46,705 nt of DNA from Nitrososphaerota archaeon (GCA_027886905.1 JAPCJO010000010.1:1-46705); one strand, 5' to 3'; shown: positions 17,090 to 25,397, counted from the first letter of the stretch. Notes: generated from the sequence alone by a model not told the origin. A program made the numbers and translations.

Positions 17090-18352
17090 CTACTCGAGCT
17101 GTAGGTCTCTGAAAGTGCCTACGCTCAAGCCGTCGGGCATGTTCTTGACCTCGCCGACCCTGTGCCCGATTATCCCCTTCACGCTGGCCTTACCGGCCGC
17201 GTCGATGAGCCTCTGCGTCACTATGCCGTCGAAGACCAGGTAGGTCGCGCCCGAGCCGTCGAGCTTCGCCACGAGCTCGCTTATCGGCATGCGGCCCTTC
17301 TCTGCAAGGTTCTCGTCGAGCAGCATGGCTTCGAGGGTGCCGTTGATCGAGGGGAAGACCTCCTTGATCTTGTCGACCACCGGTGCCGGGACTGCTGGCG
17401 CAGCGGGCGCGGCCGGCTCGGCCCTGGGTGCCCTCTCGTATCTCTCATAGCGGGGTGCCCTCTCTGGTCTCTCCCGCCTCTCGTAGCGCTCGGACCTCTC
17501 TGGTCTCTCCCGCCTCTCAGAGCGCTCTGGCCTCCCTTCCCTCGGGTTGCGCCCGGGGAGCTCCCCCCTGAGCATCTGGTGGACCTCGATCGGGGTGAGG
17601 TCCTCGACTTCCTTCCCGTCGGGTGCCCTGATTACCTTCTCTACCTTCATGACCTGCGCGAGCTCCTTCTCGATGAGGTCGCCTCCTCTGTCCCCGTCCA
17701 AGACCGCGATTATCCTCTTCTTCCTGCTGAGGTCGATCACCGCCTGCGGGATGCTGGTGCCCTCCACGGCGACGACGTTCTCGATGCCCGCCCTGAGGAA
17801 CAGGACGACGTCCGCCCTCCCCTCCACGACGTAGACCCCGTCCGCGGTGTAGACCCCCGGCCCCGCTGGGAGGTTCTCAACCCCGAAGTTCACGACGCGC
17901 GCCCTCTTGGTGGACTCTTGCACGTCCTTGAGGACGTTCTCGCCCTCGCTCAGGGTGCGGGAGCTCCACTCCTTCATGATGTCCTTCGCGCGCTCCGCGA
18001 TCTGAGCCCTCTTGGAGGCCCTGACGTCCTCTATCCCCTCGAGGATGACCCTCGCGGAGCAAGGCCCGACCTTGTCGACGCTCTCGACAGCGGCAGCGAT
18101 GAGTGCCGCCGTGCTGACGTCGGTCGACATCGGAATCAGGATCGCTCCCCAGGTCTTGTCGTTCTTGGACTCTAGATTGATCTCTATTCGTCCGACCTTC
18201 CACGTCTTCTGGAGCTCGTTTAGATTCATCTCAGGGCCGAACAGCCCCTCGGTCTGGCCGAAAATCGCGCCGATCAAGTCCGCCTTCTCGACCACACCGT
18301 CTACGTCGAACCTCAGTTTGACGAGGTACTTTACTACCGCCGAATCAGGCAA
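17090..18352 (-). CDS. dnaG: Archaeal DnaG-type primase / exosome subunit
   Basis: It is the archaeal bacterial-like DnaG, known both for primase activity and as a component of the RNA exosome. It has 420 residues. The Toprim domain is visible as VYVVEGRADVVLFLRAGI, AVEGTSIPQAVIDLS and IAVLDGDRGGDL. The N-terminal DnaG-specific region (KYLVKLRFDVDGVVEKADLI) and a C-terminal domain are also present. Between them is a low-complexity linker of about 55 residues (17400-17550) made of repeated Arg-Pro-Glu-Arg/Ser-Glu-Arg units followed by Ala/Pro. The TTG at 18352 is the start, since the ATG nearby is out of frame. It is co-transcribed with pelA. Confidence 0.95.
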   Translation of the reverse strand: MPDSAVVKYLVKLRFDVDGVVEKADLIGAIFGQTEGLFGPEMNLNELQKTWKVGRIEINLESKNDKTWGAILIPMSTDVSTAALIAAAVESVDKVGPCSARVILEGIEDVRASKRAQIAERAKDIMKEWSSRTLSEGENVLKDVQESTKRARVVNFGVENLPAGPGVYTADGVYVVEGRADVVLFLRAGIENVVAVEGTSIPQAVIDLSRKKRIIAVLDGDRGGDLIEKELAQVMKVEKVIRAPDGKEVEDLTPIEVHQMLRGELPGRNPREGRPERSERRERPERSERYERRERPERAPRYERYERAPRAEPAAPAAPAVPAPVVDKIKEVFPSINGTLEAMLLDENLAEKGRMPISELVAKLDGSGATYLVFDGIVTQRLIDAAGKASVKGIIGHRVGEVKNMPDGLSVGTFRDLQLE

Positions 18353-18428
18353 CTGCTTTCATTCAACTCGTGTGTTAGCTGTTAACGTTACTTAGCTTAA
18401 CTTGAGGCGAGCGCCAGTTGGCCTTTAT

Positions 18429-18887
18429 TTAAACCCTATCCAACTCGGGCAAAGGCCCATGGTCGGGGGCGAACCTCCCCAGGTTCTCTATGTGAAGGAA
18501 GATCCCTCGAGACGCCTCGGAGAGCCGCTTCCTCTGGGCCAGGGAGGGCTTCACCCCCTGCCTGGCGAGGAACTTGACGTACCTGGAGGCGAGCCGGCGG
18601 CCCTCCACGTCCAGGTCGGTGAGTATCACCATCTGCCGGACGTCCTCCCTCAGCCTCTCCCTCGCGGCAAGGCTCGACGTGAGTATCGCGATCGTGAAGA
18701 GAGGACCGGCGTATCCCAGGTCGGTGAGCGCCCTGGCGTCCCTCTTCCCCTCGACGAGGACGGCCGCCCCCTCCCCCGAGAGGTCGTTGAGCTCCTTGAC
18801 GAGGTCGCGGAGGAACTCCGAGAACTGGGAGAGCCTCCTCTCCCTCTGCAGCGCGGCCAGCGGATGCATCGTGCGCTTCGGGGACAC
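18429..18887 (-). CDS. Small Toprim-domain protein
   Basis: It is a 152-residue protein with a Toprim fold: the acidic glycine motif AAVLVEGKRDARALTDLG (about residues 41-58) and the DxD motif VILTDLDVEGRRL (about 86-98). The family is that of small archaeal Toprim proteins related to RNase M5-like nucleases and primases; a nuclease or RNA-processing role is inferred only. The GTG at 18887 is chosen because a clear TATA box lies about 28 nt upstream. It lies 76 bases downstream of the dnaG start on the same strand, so it precedes dnaG in transcription and may be co-expressed with it. Confidence 0.85.
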   Translation of the reverse strand: MSPKRTMHPLAALQRERRLSQFSEFLRDLVKELNDLSGEGAAVLVEGKRDARALTDLGYAGPLFTIAILTSSLAARERLREDVRQMVILTDLDVEGRRLASRYVKFLARQGVKPSLAQRKRLSEASRGIFLHIENLGRFAPDHGPLPELDRV

Positions 18888-18910
18888 CAGGGCCCAGCGG
18901 CGGGCCTGCT

Positions 18911-18920
18911 AATTATTATT
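18911..18920 (-). promoter_or_regulatory. TATA box of the Toprim gene
   Basis: Minus-strand AATAATAATT lies about 28 nt upstream of the GTG at 18887. Confidence 0.65.
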
Positions 18921-19020
18921 GTGGCCCGCCTCTGACGGTCCGACTCATCCTGCGGCTCTCGCCGCCGTTGCCGAGCCTCTTAATGCGGGCCGAGCCCGGA
19001 CGCCTCGGCCGCCCCTAAAT

Positions 19021-19122
19021 GGCTTCCGTCTGTAGCACGACTGGGTAAACCATCCGTTCATCACAGCAACTTTTGGTCGCCTTCGCGGGTGGCCGTTTGT
19101 TGCGTGCAGTACGACGGAAGCC
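19021..19122 (-). ncRNA. Candidate structured RNA, about 102 nt, three-way junction
   Basis: The ends of this stretch are perfect complements over 10 bases (minus strand GGCTTCCGTC at the 5' end, GACGGAAGCC at the 3' end). Pairing continues inward with GTA/TAC and GCACG/CGTGC around small bulges. Inside are two further helices: CAAC/GTTG capping a region with GCC/GGC, and a hairpin around TGG/CCA. A TATA box (GGATATAAG) sits 26 nt upstream of the 5' end, as for a stable archaeal RNA gene. It contains GTGATGA but no CTGA, so it is not a clear C/D RNA; it is not 5S or tRNA. An H/ACA-type guide is possible. Identity unknown. Confidence 0.5.
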
Positions 19123-19143
19123 GTCGCTCGGGCTCCGGCGGCG

Positions 19144-19153
19144 GCTTATATCC
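19144..19153 (-). promoter_or_regulatory. TATA box ahead of the candidate RNA
   Basis: Minus-strand GGATATAAGC is centred 26 nt upstream of the 19122 end of the terminal stem. It touches the stop of pheT. Confidence 0.55.
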
Positions 19154-20790
19154 TATCCTTGGGGCTTGCTTCTCTTCGAGAGGTCGAGCTCGAACCCGCA
19201 GACGGGCACGTCCAGCCCGAAAGCGGCCAGAGCGCTCGGCTTGACCTCGCCCAGGTATCCCAGGGGGGTGCCCCTGATGAGGGCCTCAGCACACCTCCCC
19301 TCGGCGAACGCCCAGTGAGACGCTGGCCTGGTGTCGGCGAGCTCCCCCAAGTGCTTCTTGACGAGCGCCTCGAGGTACATCTTGGCCTCGGTGAAGGAGG
19401 ACGAGGAGTGAGCGGAGAGCGCCGCGATCGAGACGCCTTCCGTGACGCCCGACCCGCCCCTCGCGAAGACCTTGCCCGCCTCGAAGACGCGCTGCGGGTA
19501 CTCGTTCTTGGTGTTGCGGCCCAACACCGCCATCAGGGACGGGAGGAGCGAGTCCCGGAGGAGGCTGTGCTCCGCCGTCCGGGGGTTGTCCACTTCGAGT
19601 CGCGAGTCGGAGCTCCTCCTGAAGTTGCCGTAGAGGGAAGCGCCGTCGACTAGGTCGAAGCTCATTGTCTCGTCGAAGCCTGCCTCGGCCATCGTGAGGC
19701 ACAGGCCCTCCAAAAATGAGGCGTGCGGATCGAACTTGCCGGCGTCGCCGCTGGGCGGGTATGTCGCCGTCATCTTGTCCAGCCCGTATCCGATGACCAC
19801 CTCCTCCGCGAGGTCCACCTGGTGGAGGATGTCCACCCTATAGCTCGGAATCACCGCGAACCCCTTTGGGTCGAGGTCGAGCCGGCTCCGCCTCAGGGCG
19901 TCCCTGGTCTCCTTCTTGGTCAGGGAGAGGCCGGTGACGGCCTGGGCGAGCTCGCCGTCGAACTTCATCCTCGAGGGCTCGAGCTGCGGGGTGACGACCT
20001 TCTTCTTTCCGTAGCTGACCGTGACCGTCTCGAGCGCCCCGCCCGCGTCGGCGAGAGCGGAGCAGACAATGGCGAGCGCCTCGTCCCCGAGCCTCGCGTC
20101 CGTTGAGGTGATGTCGACGAAGAGGTCGCGCGTGCTGGTCTCGACCTTCGTCTTCAGGCCGTTGATGATGGGCGGGAAGGAGAGGACGACCCCCTTCGAG
20201 TCGTAGAGCATAGGGTATGCCCTGGTGTCGGCGAGGATGTGCCCGTAGGCCTGCCCCGTCTCCGTCGTCTGGAGTATCTCCTCGATGGTCATCTGCTCCT
20301 CCGAGCCCAGCGGGGTGAAGGCGAACTTCGCGTCCTTCGCGCTGTAGTAGACCGGGAAGGTGATGGGCAGGAGGTCGTGGAGCCCGATGGCGACCTTCCT
20401 CCTCTTCCTCCCTATCCCGTTGTGGAGGTCCTCCTGCATGGAGATGAGCTGCCTGATGGTCTCCTCGTCGAGCGTGAGCTTCCTCGCCACGGCGCACGCG
20501 ATGAACGGCCTTACCTTCGCGAGGCTCTTGTCCGCGAGGACCTGCTCCTTCCCCGCGGCCGCGTGGTATTGCTTGACCCCGAGCTCCGTCCCGACGAGCC
20601 CCCTCATCGCCCTCGCGATCCCATAGTCCGTGGAGTAGTCCGGCCTGTTGGGGTTGTACTCTATCCTGACCGACTCCTTGTCCGTCCCCTCGATGTCGAG
20701 GCCGAGGTAGGGGAGCCGGTCGAGTATCTTGTCCTTCGGGAGGCCCGTGAGCCTCTCCATTCGGCTAAAGTATATCTTGAGTACCGGCAA
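19153..20790 (-). CDS. pheT: Phenylalanyl-tRNA synthetase beta subunit
   Basis: It is the non-catalytic, tRNA-binding and editing-related subunit of archaeal PheRS. It has 545 residues, the short archaeal/eukaryal form without the bacterial N-terminal EMAP-like domain. Seen: the N-terminal MERLTGLPKDKILDRLPYLG, RIEYNPNRPDYSTDYGIARA, LHNGIGRKRRKVAIGLHDL in the B3/B4 domain, a B5 domain (GLSLTKKETRDALRRSRLD, then VIGYGLDKM), and a catalytic-like core with DNPRTAEHSLLRDSLLPSLM. The TTG at 20790 overlaps the end of pheS by 26 bases, so the subunits are translationally coupled. Confidence 0.95.
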   Translation of the reverse strand: MPVLKIYFSRMERLTGLPKDKILDRLPYLGLDIEGTDKESVRIEYNPNRPDYSTDYGIARAMRGLVGTELGVKQYHAAAGKEQVLADKSLAKVRPFIACAVARKLTLDEETIRQLISMQEDLHNGIGRKRRKVAIGLHDLLPITFPVYYSAKDAKFAFTPLGSEEQMTIEEILQTTETGQAYGHILADTRAYPMLYDSKGVVLSFPPIINGLKTKVETSTRDLFVDITSTDARLGDEALAIVCSALADAGGALETVTVSYGKKKVVTPQLEPSRMKFDGELAQAVTGLSLTKKETRDALRRSRLDLDPKGFAVIPSYRVDILHQVDLAEEVVIGYGLDKMTATYPPSGDAGKFDPHASFLEGLCLTMAEAGFDETMSFDLVDGASLYGNFRRSSDSRLEVDNPRTAEHSLLRDSLLPSLMAVLGRNTKNEYPQRVFEAGKVFARGGSGVTEGVSIAALSAHSSSSFTEAKMYLEALVKKHLGELADTRPASHWAFAEGRCAEALIRGTPLGYLGEVKPSALAAFGLDVPVCGFELDLSKRSKPQG

Positions 20791-22264
20791 TCTCCTTTCT
20801 CTCCCTGAGCCACCCGAGGTCGTTGTCGTAGAGCTCCCTGATGTCCTCCATCCCCAGCCTGAGCATGAGCAGGCGCTCGAGGCCGCAACCCCACGCGATG
20901 ACAGGCTTCCTCACCCCGAGGGGCCAGGTGACCTCCGGCCTGAAGACCCCGGACCCGCCCATCTCCAGCCACTTCCCGACCTTGTCGTAGTAGACCATCA
21001 CCTGCATGGAGGGCTCCGTATAGGGGAAGTACGAAGGCCAGAGTTTGACCCCGCTCATCCCCAGCCTCCCGTAGAACTTGGTGAGCACGCCCATGAGGTG
21101 GCGGAGGTTGAGGCCGTCGCCGACGACGATCCCCTCCATCTGGTGAAGCTCGGCGAGGTGCTTGTAGTCCAGGCTCTCGTTCCTGTAGACCCGCGCGACG
21201 CTGAACACCCTGGTCTCCGCGCCCCCGGAGTCTCGGGTCGCCTGGACCGTGACCGCGGTGTTGTGGGTCCTCAGGACGAGACGTCGCGCCTCCTCCACGT
21301 TCCACCTGTAGCGCCACCCCTTGCTCCCGGTCTGCCACCCGGCCTCGTGCGCCGCGGCGACGTTCGCGACCACCCCCGACCTGGAGAGCCTCTCATCGCG
21401 CACGCCCTTGACGTAGAAGGTGTCCTGCAGGTCGCGCGCTGGGTGGTCCTGCGGCGTGAAGAGCGCGTCGAAGTTCCAGAAGGCGGGCTGGACCGCGTCG
21501 CCGGTTATCTCCGAGAACCCCATTGAGAGGTAGACCTCCCTCACCTCCGCGATCAGCTCCTTGACCGGGTGCCTCCTGCCGGGGTGGAACGCCGGGGCGC
21601 TCGCGCTCACGTCTATGGGCCTGAGCTTCACGTCCAGCCCTGTCGCCCTGACCGAGGAAAGTATCTCTGGCGTGAGCTTCTCGAAGCCCTGGTCCTCCGC
21701 GGACTTTAGGGCCTCCGCGCCCTCAGGGGTTATCGTGACGCTGACCGTCTTGGTCTCCTTCCTCTCCACCAGGCCCCTCTTGACAAGGTCTGCGAGAGTG
21801 CCCCTCTGGGCCTCCGGGACGCCGGCCTCGCCAACGCCCTTCTTGAGGAGGACGACCAGGCCCTCCAGGTCCTTGCCCGCCTCCTGGTCCTTCAGGAGTA
21901 CTATCTGGCCCATCATCCCCTCTTTCACCTCCACCCACTTCGCGGAGATGGCGCGCCCCATGGCGGCGCCGAACCCCCTATCCTCGCCTAGGGCGTTCCT
22001 GAGGCGGGCGACCGACGACTCACCCCCTCCCTCCCTGAGGCTCTGGAGGAAGACCAGCTCCGGGGGCGAGGCAACCAGCTTGAGCTCCACGCTGGTGACC
22101 TCCGTCGTCGTGACGAGCGCCTTGGAGGAGAGCCAGGAGATCGAGCGCCTGACCTGGTCTGGGAGGAGGCCCGACGACGAGACGAGCCGCTCGAAGACAT
22201 TGGGGCCGTCCGCCAAGGACGCGAGGACCTTGCGCTCGATAGGGTGAAGGGGGGTCTTCTCCAT
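20765..22264 (-). CDS. pheS: Phenylalanyl-tRNA synthetase alpha subunit
   Basis: It is the catalytic subunit of archaeal PheRS, 499 residues. The N-terminal half has winged-helix DNA/tRNA-binding repeats (PNVFERLVSSSGLLPDQVRR). The class II core shows FWNFDALFTPQDHPARDLQDTFYV, motif 2-type RVYRNESLDYKHLAELHQMEG, and motif 3 GCGLERLLMLRLGMEDIREL. The ATG at 22264 follows the trpS stop by 5 bases, so trpS, pheS and pheT form one operon. Confidence 0.96.
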   Translation of the reverse strand: MEKTPLHPIERKVLASLADGPNVFERLVSSSGLLPDQVRRSISWLSSKALVTTTEVTSVELKLVASPPELVFLQSLREGGGESSVARLRNALGEDRGFGAAMGRAISAKWVEVKEGMMGQIVLLKDQEAGKDLEGLVVLLKKGVGEAGVPEAQRGTLADLVKRGLVERKETKTVSVTITPEGAEALKSAEDQGFEKLTPEILSSVRATGLDVKLRPIDVSASAPAFHPGRRHPVKELIAEVREVYLSMGFSEITGDAVQPAFWNFDALFTPQDHPARDLQDTFYVKGVRDERLSRSGVVANVAAAHEAGWQTGSKGWRYRWNVEEARRLVLRTHNTAVTVQATRDSGGAETRVFSVARVYRNESLDYKHLAELHQMEGIVVGDGLNLRHLMGVLTKFYGRLGMSGVKLWPSYFPYTEPSMQVMVYYDKVGKWLEMGGSGVFRPEVTWPLGVRKPVIAWGCGLERLLMLRLGMEDIRELYDNDLGWLRERKEIAGTQDIL

Positions 22265-22269
22265 CGTGA

Positions 22270-23400
22270 CTAACTCGCTAGGGTGGCCAGCCTCTTCCTG
22301 CTGCTCTTCAAAAGCTCCTCAGCGTCATTCATCAGGGAGTCGCGCTTTCGCCGGTGCTCCTCTAGATAACGCTTGACGATGGCGGCGAGCTCCTGCTTGC
22401 ACTCGCCGCACATCCTGACCCCCTTGTAGCACTCGTCGTAGACCCTCTTCGCGTACTCGTCCTCCATCGCGAAGTGGGTCAGGTAGAGGTCGTAGACAGG
22501 GCACTTGTCCGCCTCGCCGCCGAGCTTCCGCTGCTCCTCGACGCTCGCCCTGCCCCCGGTGAACCCGGACATCACCTTCTTCGCCGCGGACGCGGGCTGC
22601 TCGTCGAGGGTGAAGGACGAGGCGGCGCTCCTCTTCGACATCTTCGTGCTCCCGTCGAGGCTCTTGAGGAGCTTGTGATATATCGACGAGGGCGGGATGA
22701 ACCCAAAGTCCTGGTGGTAGGCGTTTGCGATGTCGCGCGTGAGCCTCAGGTGCGGGTCCTGGTCGGCCCCCACTGGGACCAGGACGGGCTTGGGCCCGCC
22801 GAACTCCTTGAGCTGGGGCATGAGGATGTCCCCCACCTGGATGAGAGCGGACATGTAGAGCCCTATCTGCCTCTCGCCGTAGATCGCCCTGAGCATGTTG
22901 TTGGTGACGCTGCTGGAGAATATCGCCGAGAGCCTCATCACCCTCACCTCCTCGCTCTGCTTGTAGACCACCGCCCTCTCGGGGTCTAGGCCTAGCGCTA
23001 GGATGTCGGCCACGTTCTGGACCGCAATCTTCGAGCTCTCCGCGAAGGAGAGCCCGTTGTCGTTGTAGGCCTCGACGTCGGCTATGCAGTAGAAGACCGT
23101 CGCCCTCTTCGAGAGCGACTGGAAGTAGACCATGTCGTCCGCCGTCATCTTCGTCCCGAGGTGGAAGTTCCCGGTGGGCTTGATCCCGCTCATCACGGCG
23201 TAGGGCTTGTCGTTGTCCACGGCGTCGAGGACCCTTCCGAGGTCCCGGTGCCCAAAGTCTATGCCCCGCCGGATGTGCAGGCTCGGCTCCTTGAGCCTGG
23301 GGAGGACTGAGTCCATCCGCTCGATTCCGAACTCCTTGTGGAGGCGCTCGTAGTTCCCGATGAACGTCTCGCCCCAGGGGTCGAGTCTGTCTTTCTCCAC
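22270..23400 (-). CDS. trpS: Tryptophanyl-tRNA synthetase
   Basis: It is a class I synthetase, archaeal/eukaryal type, 376 residues. The HIGH-equivalent is GNFHLGTKM, preceded by AVMSGIKPT, and the KMSKS-equivalent is STKMSKR. Also seen is VPVGADQDPHLRLTRDIA. The GTG at 23400 is the start, with TATA (ATTTATAAT) about 28 nt upstream, so the transcript is leaderless. It is the first gene of a trpS-pheS-pheT operon. The cognate tRNA-Trp gene is in this same window at 41497. Confidence 0.95.
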   Translation of the reverse strand: MEKDRLDPWGETFIGNYERLHKEFGIERMDSVLPRLKEPSLHIRRGIDFGHRDLGRVLDAVDNDKPYAVMSGIKPTGNFHLGTKMTADDMVYFQSLSKRATVFYCIADVEAYNDNGLSFAESSKIAVQNVADILALGLDPERAVVYKQSEEVRVMRLSAIFSSSVTNNMLRAIYGERQIGLYMSALIQVGDILMPQLKEFGGPKPVLVPVGADQDPHLRLTRDIANAYHQDFGFIPPSSIYHKLLKSLDGSTKMSKRSAASSFTLDEQPASAAKKVMSGFTGGRASVEEQRKLGGEADKCPVYDLYLTHFAMEDEYAKRVYDECYKGVRMCGECKQELAAIVKRYLEEHRRKRDSLMNDAEELLKSSRKRLATLAS

Positions 23401-23423
23401 ACTGGGAGCGACTCGCCGGGTCG

Positions 23424-23433
23424 GATTATAAAT
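23424..23433 (-). promoter_or_regulatory. TATA box of the trpS-pheS-pheT operon
   Basis: Minus-strand TTTATAATCC lies about 28 nt upstream of the GTG at 23400. Confidence 0.65.
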
Positions 23434-23475
23434 TCCACTCTCGTGCGTCGCGGACGCCGCGTGCCCGGCAGGCCG

Positions 23476-23676
23476 TCAGGGGATGCCGATCAGGAGCAGG
23501 AGCGCGGTCAGCCCGAGCGTCGCCGCGATGTAGACCGGGAGCCTCACCTTCCCGAAGAAGCGGGCGCAGAGCCCCACCATCACGAACACCCCGACCGCGT
23601 AGGGGACGAAGAAACCGCCGTGCACGAGGGCCTCCGTCACGAAGATTGCGGCGAGGAGTCCCCCGCCGAGGCCCAT
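23476..23676 (-). CDS. Small hydrophobic membrane protein, 66 aa or slightly longer
   Basis: From the ATG at 23676 the frame gives 66 residues in two or three membrane helices (GGLLAAIFVTEALVHGG, PYAVGVFVMVGLCARF, PVYIAATLGLTALLLL). The same frame continues upstream with REELSLYVIQVS, which also looks like real protein, but there is no ATG, GTG or TTG there before the coaD gene; an unusual start is possible. It follows coaD on the same strand and is probably co-transcribed. No family is recognised. A much longer open frame across coaD is a shadow. Confidence 0.6.
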   Translation of the reverse strand: MGLGGGLLAAIFVTEALVHGGFFVPYAVGVFVMVGLCARFFGKVRLPVYIAATLGLTALLLLIGIP

Positions 23677-23714
23677 GGAGACCTGGATGACGTAGAGGGA
23701 CAGCTCCTCGCGGC

Positions 23715-24203
23715 CTATCGTCCCGCTCTCCCCCCGACGAGCCTCCCCTCCTCGTCTATCTCGCCCTTCCTTATCCTCGTCGAGGAGATGGGCCCCCCGT
23801 CCTCGGCCTCGACCCAGTCGATGACGGCTAGCTCGAGCGGGGGGAACCCGCGCTCGGCCCGCAGGTCGTTCGCCAGCCCCACCCTCTTCCCTGTCTCCGG
23901 GCTCGCGACGAGGGCCTTGACGTCCCTGCTCGCTATCCCCGGACCGAAGTAGTCGTCGAGCTTCGCGATGGTAAAGCGCCTGCCGGGGAACCTGCCCTCG
24001 ATGAAGGCTTCGAGCTCCGCTTCCCTCTCCGGGTAGGGGCGCCGTGTGACCTTGCCCTCCTTCCTCGCGAACTCGTCGGAGGTGAGGCCGATGACGACCT
24101 CCTCCCCGAGCTCGAAGCTCCTCTCGAGGAGCCGCCGGTGCCCCGCGTGGATCCCGTCGAAGGTCCCTCCAGTAGCGACCTTCGAGTACTTCTTTTCGGA
24201 CAT
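23715..24203 (-). CDS. coaD: Archaeal phosphopantetheine adenylyltransferase
   Basis: It adenylates 4'-phosphopantetheine to dephospho-CoA, the penultimate CoA step. It has 162 residues. The nucleotidyltransferase motif TGGTFDGIHAGHRRLLERSF (about residues 12-31) holds the HxGH signature, and the second signature is ISSTRIRKGE (about 139-148). RRPYPEREAELEAFI and LVASPETGKR match the archaeal form. The ATG at 24203 is divergent from map, with a shared AT-rich element midway. Confidence 0.92.
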   Translation of the reverse strand: MSEKKYSKVATGGTFDGIHAGHRRLLERSFELGEEVVIGLTSDEFARKEGKVTRRPYPEREAELEAFIEGRFPGRRFTIAKLDDYFGPGIASRDVKALVASPETGKRVGLANDLRAERGFPPLELAVIDWVEAEDGGPISSTRIRKGEIDEEGRLVGGRAGR

Positions 24204-24234
24204 CGCCCGGCTTCGGGCCTCGGGACGGGTCGGA

Positions 24235-24246
24235 GATAATAATCGC
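24235..24246. promoter_or_regulatory. Shared divergent TATA region, coaD / map
   Basis: GATAATAATCG is nearly equidistant (about 37 nt) from the coaD start at 24203 and the map start at 24279. It reads as a TATA-like element on both strands, so one element may serve both genes. Confidence 0.5.
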
Positions 24247-24278
24247 TCCGGTCGGGGCTAGGTGGAGGACCCATCCAG

Positions 24279-25178
24279 ATGCGCGTGCCGGAGCAGTACG
24301 TGAGGGCGGGGAAGCTGGCGCGGGAGATGCGCGAGTGGATCCTCGAGAACGTCTCCGTCCCCCAGACCTGCCTGGAGATCGCCACCAGCATAGAGGCCGA
24401 GATAGCAAGGAGGGGTGGCCAGCCCGCGTTCCCAACCGGGATAGGTATCAACGGGGTGACGGCGCACTACGCCCCGCAGGAGGACGACCAGACCAAGATA
24501 GGCGCCGGAGACCTTGTGAAGATAGACTACGGCGTGCACTTCGACGGCTACATCGCCGACACCGCGGTGACCATGACAGAGAACGACGAGTATCAGCAGC
24601 TTATGGAGACTACCAAGAGGGCCCTGGAAGCAGCAATCAGTGTGGTCAAGAGGGACCCTAGGACAGGGGAGATCGGGAAGGCCATCGAGGCGACCGCCCG
24701 CCAGGCGGGCTTCAAGACGATAAACAACCTGAGCGGCCACACACTGGAGCAGTACACAGTCCACGCAGGGAAGAGCATCCCCAACGTCTACGCCCCGAAC
24801 CAGCCCATGCTCAAGCGCGACGACGTCTTCGCCATCGAGCCGTTCCTGACCCTAGGGACGGCGGCGGGGTACGTGGTCGACGCCCCGCCCAGCTCGGCGG
24901 TCACGATATACTCGCTCATCATGCGGAAGAGGACAGCGGTCAAGGAGCTCGACGCCCTCGTCGACCACGTCTGGAACGCGAGGAAGAGCCTGCCCTTCAC
25001 GCCGAGGTGGTTCTCGAAGGAGTTCGGGCGCGAGAGGCTCCAGAAGCTGCTGTCGGAGCTAGAGAGGCGGAGGATAGTGCGGGGCTACCCGACCCTCGTG
25101 GAGGCGTCGAACGCACCCGTGGCTCAGTTCGAGCACACGATGAAGCTGGAAGGAAACTCGCTGGTTATCCTTACTTAG
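24279..25178 (+). CDS. map: Methionine aminopeptidase, type II
   Basis: It removes the initiator methionine from nascent proteins. It has 299 residues. The dinuclear metal ligands are visible: DYGVHFDGYIADTAVTMT (two Asp), GHTLEQYTVHAG (His), FAIEPFLTLG (Glu) and the C-terminal Glu in VAQFEHTMKLEGN. The type II insertion region before the third ligand is present (PFTPRWFSKEFGRERLQKLL). The ATG at 24279 fits the family start. It is convergent with a zinc-ribbon gene, overlapping it by 8 bases. Confidence 0.95.
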   Translation: MRVPEQYVRAGKLAREMREWILENVSVPQTCLEIATSIEAEIARRGGQPAFPTGIGINGVTAHYAPQEDDQTKIGAGDLVKIDYGVHFDGYIADTAVTMTENDEYQQLMETTKRALEAAISVVKRDPRTGEIGKAIEATARQAGFKTINNLSGHTLEQYTVHAGKSIPNVYAPNQPMLKRDDVFAIEPFLTLGTAAGYVVDAPPSSAVTIYSLIMRKRTAVKELDALVDHVWNARKSLPFTPRWFSKEFGRERLQKLLSELERRRIVRGYPTLVEASNAPVAQFEHTMKLEGNSLVILT

Positions 25179-25395
25179 ACTTGACCACGGGCTCGGCGTA
25201 GATCAGGGTGATCTTGGTGACGTTGCCGCACTTGGAGCAGTTCGCTCCGTCCTTCGTGATGTAGTCGCCCACCTGGAACGAGCGCTTGGTCTTTTGGCCG
25301 CAGGCGGGACACTCCTCGATCGTGTAGACGTTGAACTTCGCCTTGCCCTGCTGCGTTTGCTGCTGCGGCGGTTGTGGCGCTGGCGCGGTGCTCAT
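25171..25395 (-). CDS. Small zinc-ribbon protein
   Basis: It is a 74-residue protein. A Pro/Gln-rich N-terminal 20 residues (APAPQPPQQQTQQ) precede a zinc ribbon with two Cys pairs, CPACG (about residue 30) and CSKCG (about 54). The C-terminus is basic. The ATG at 25395 is 2 bases after the stop of the DUF1512 gene, so the two are surely co-transcribed. The role is unknown; a regulatory or adaptor partner of the DUF1512 protein is an inference from coupling only. Confidence 0.85.
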   Translation of the reverse strand: MSTAPAPQPPQQQTQQGKAKFNVYTIEECPACGQKTKRSFQVGDYITKDGANCSKCGNVTKITLIYAEPVVKSK

Positions 25396-25397
25396 GC

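Noticed and set aside
17162-18175. Long plus-strand frame opposite dnaG
   Set aside because: A shadow of dnaG; dnaG has clear Toprim motifs and co-transcription with pelA.
19040-19075. C/D box RNA suggested by GTGATGA on the minus strand
   Set aside because: No CTGA (D or D') boxes at proper distance; the sequence is better explained by the terminal stem and junction.
23733-24435. Long open frame across coaD continuing the small membrane protein
   Set aside because: Arg/Gly-rich composition typical of a shadow frame in high-GC DNA; coaD is clearly the real gene there.
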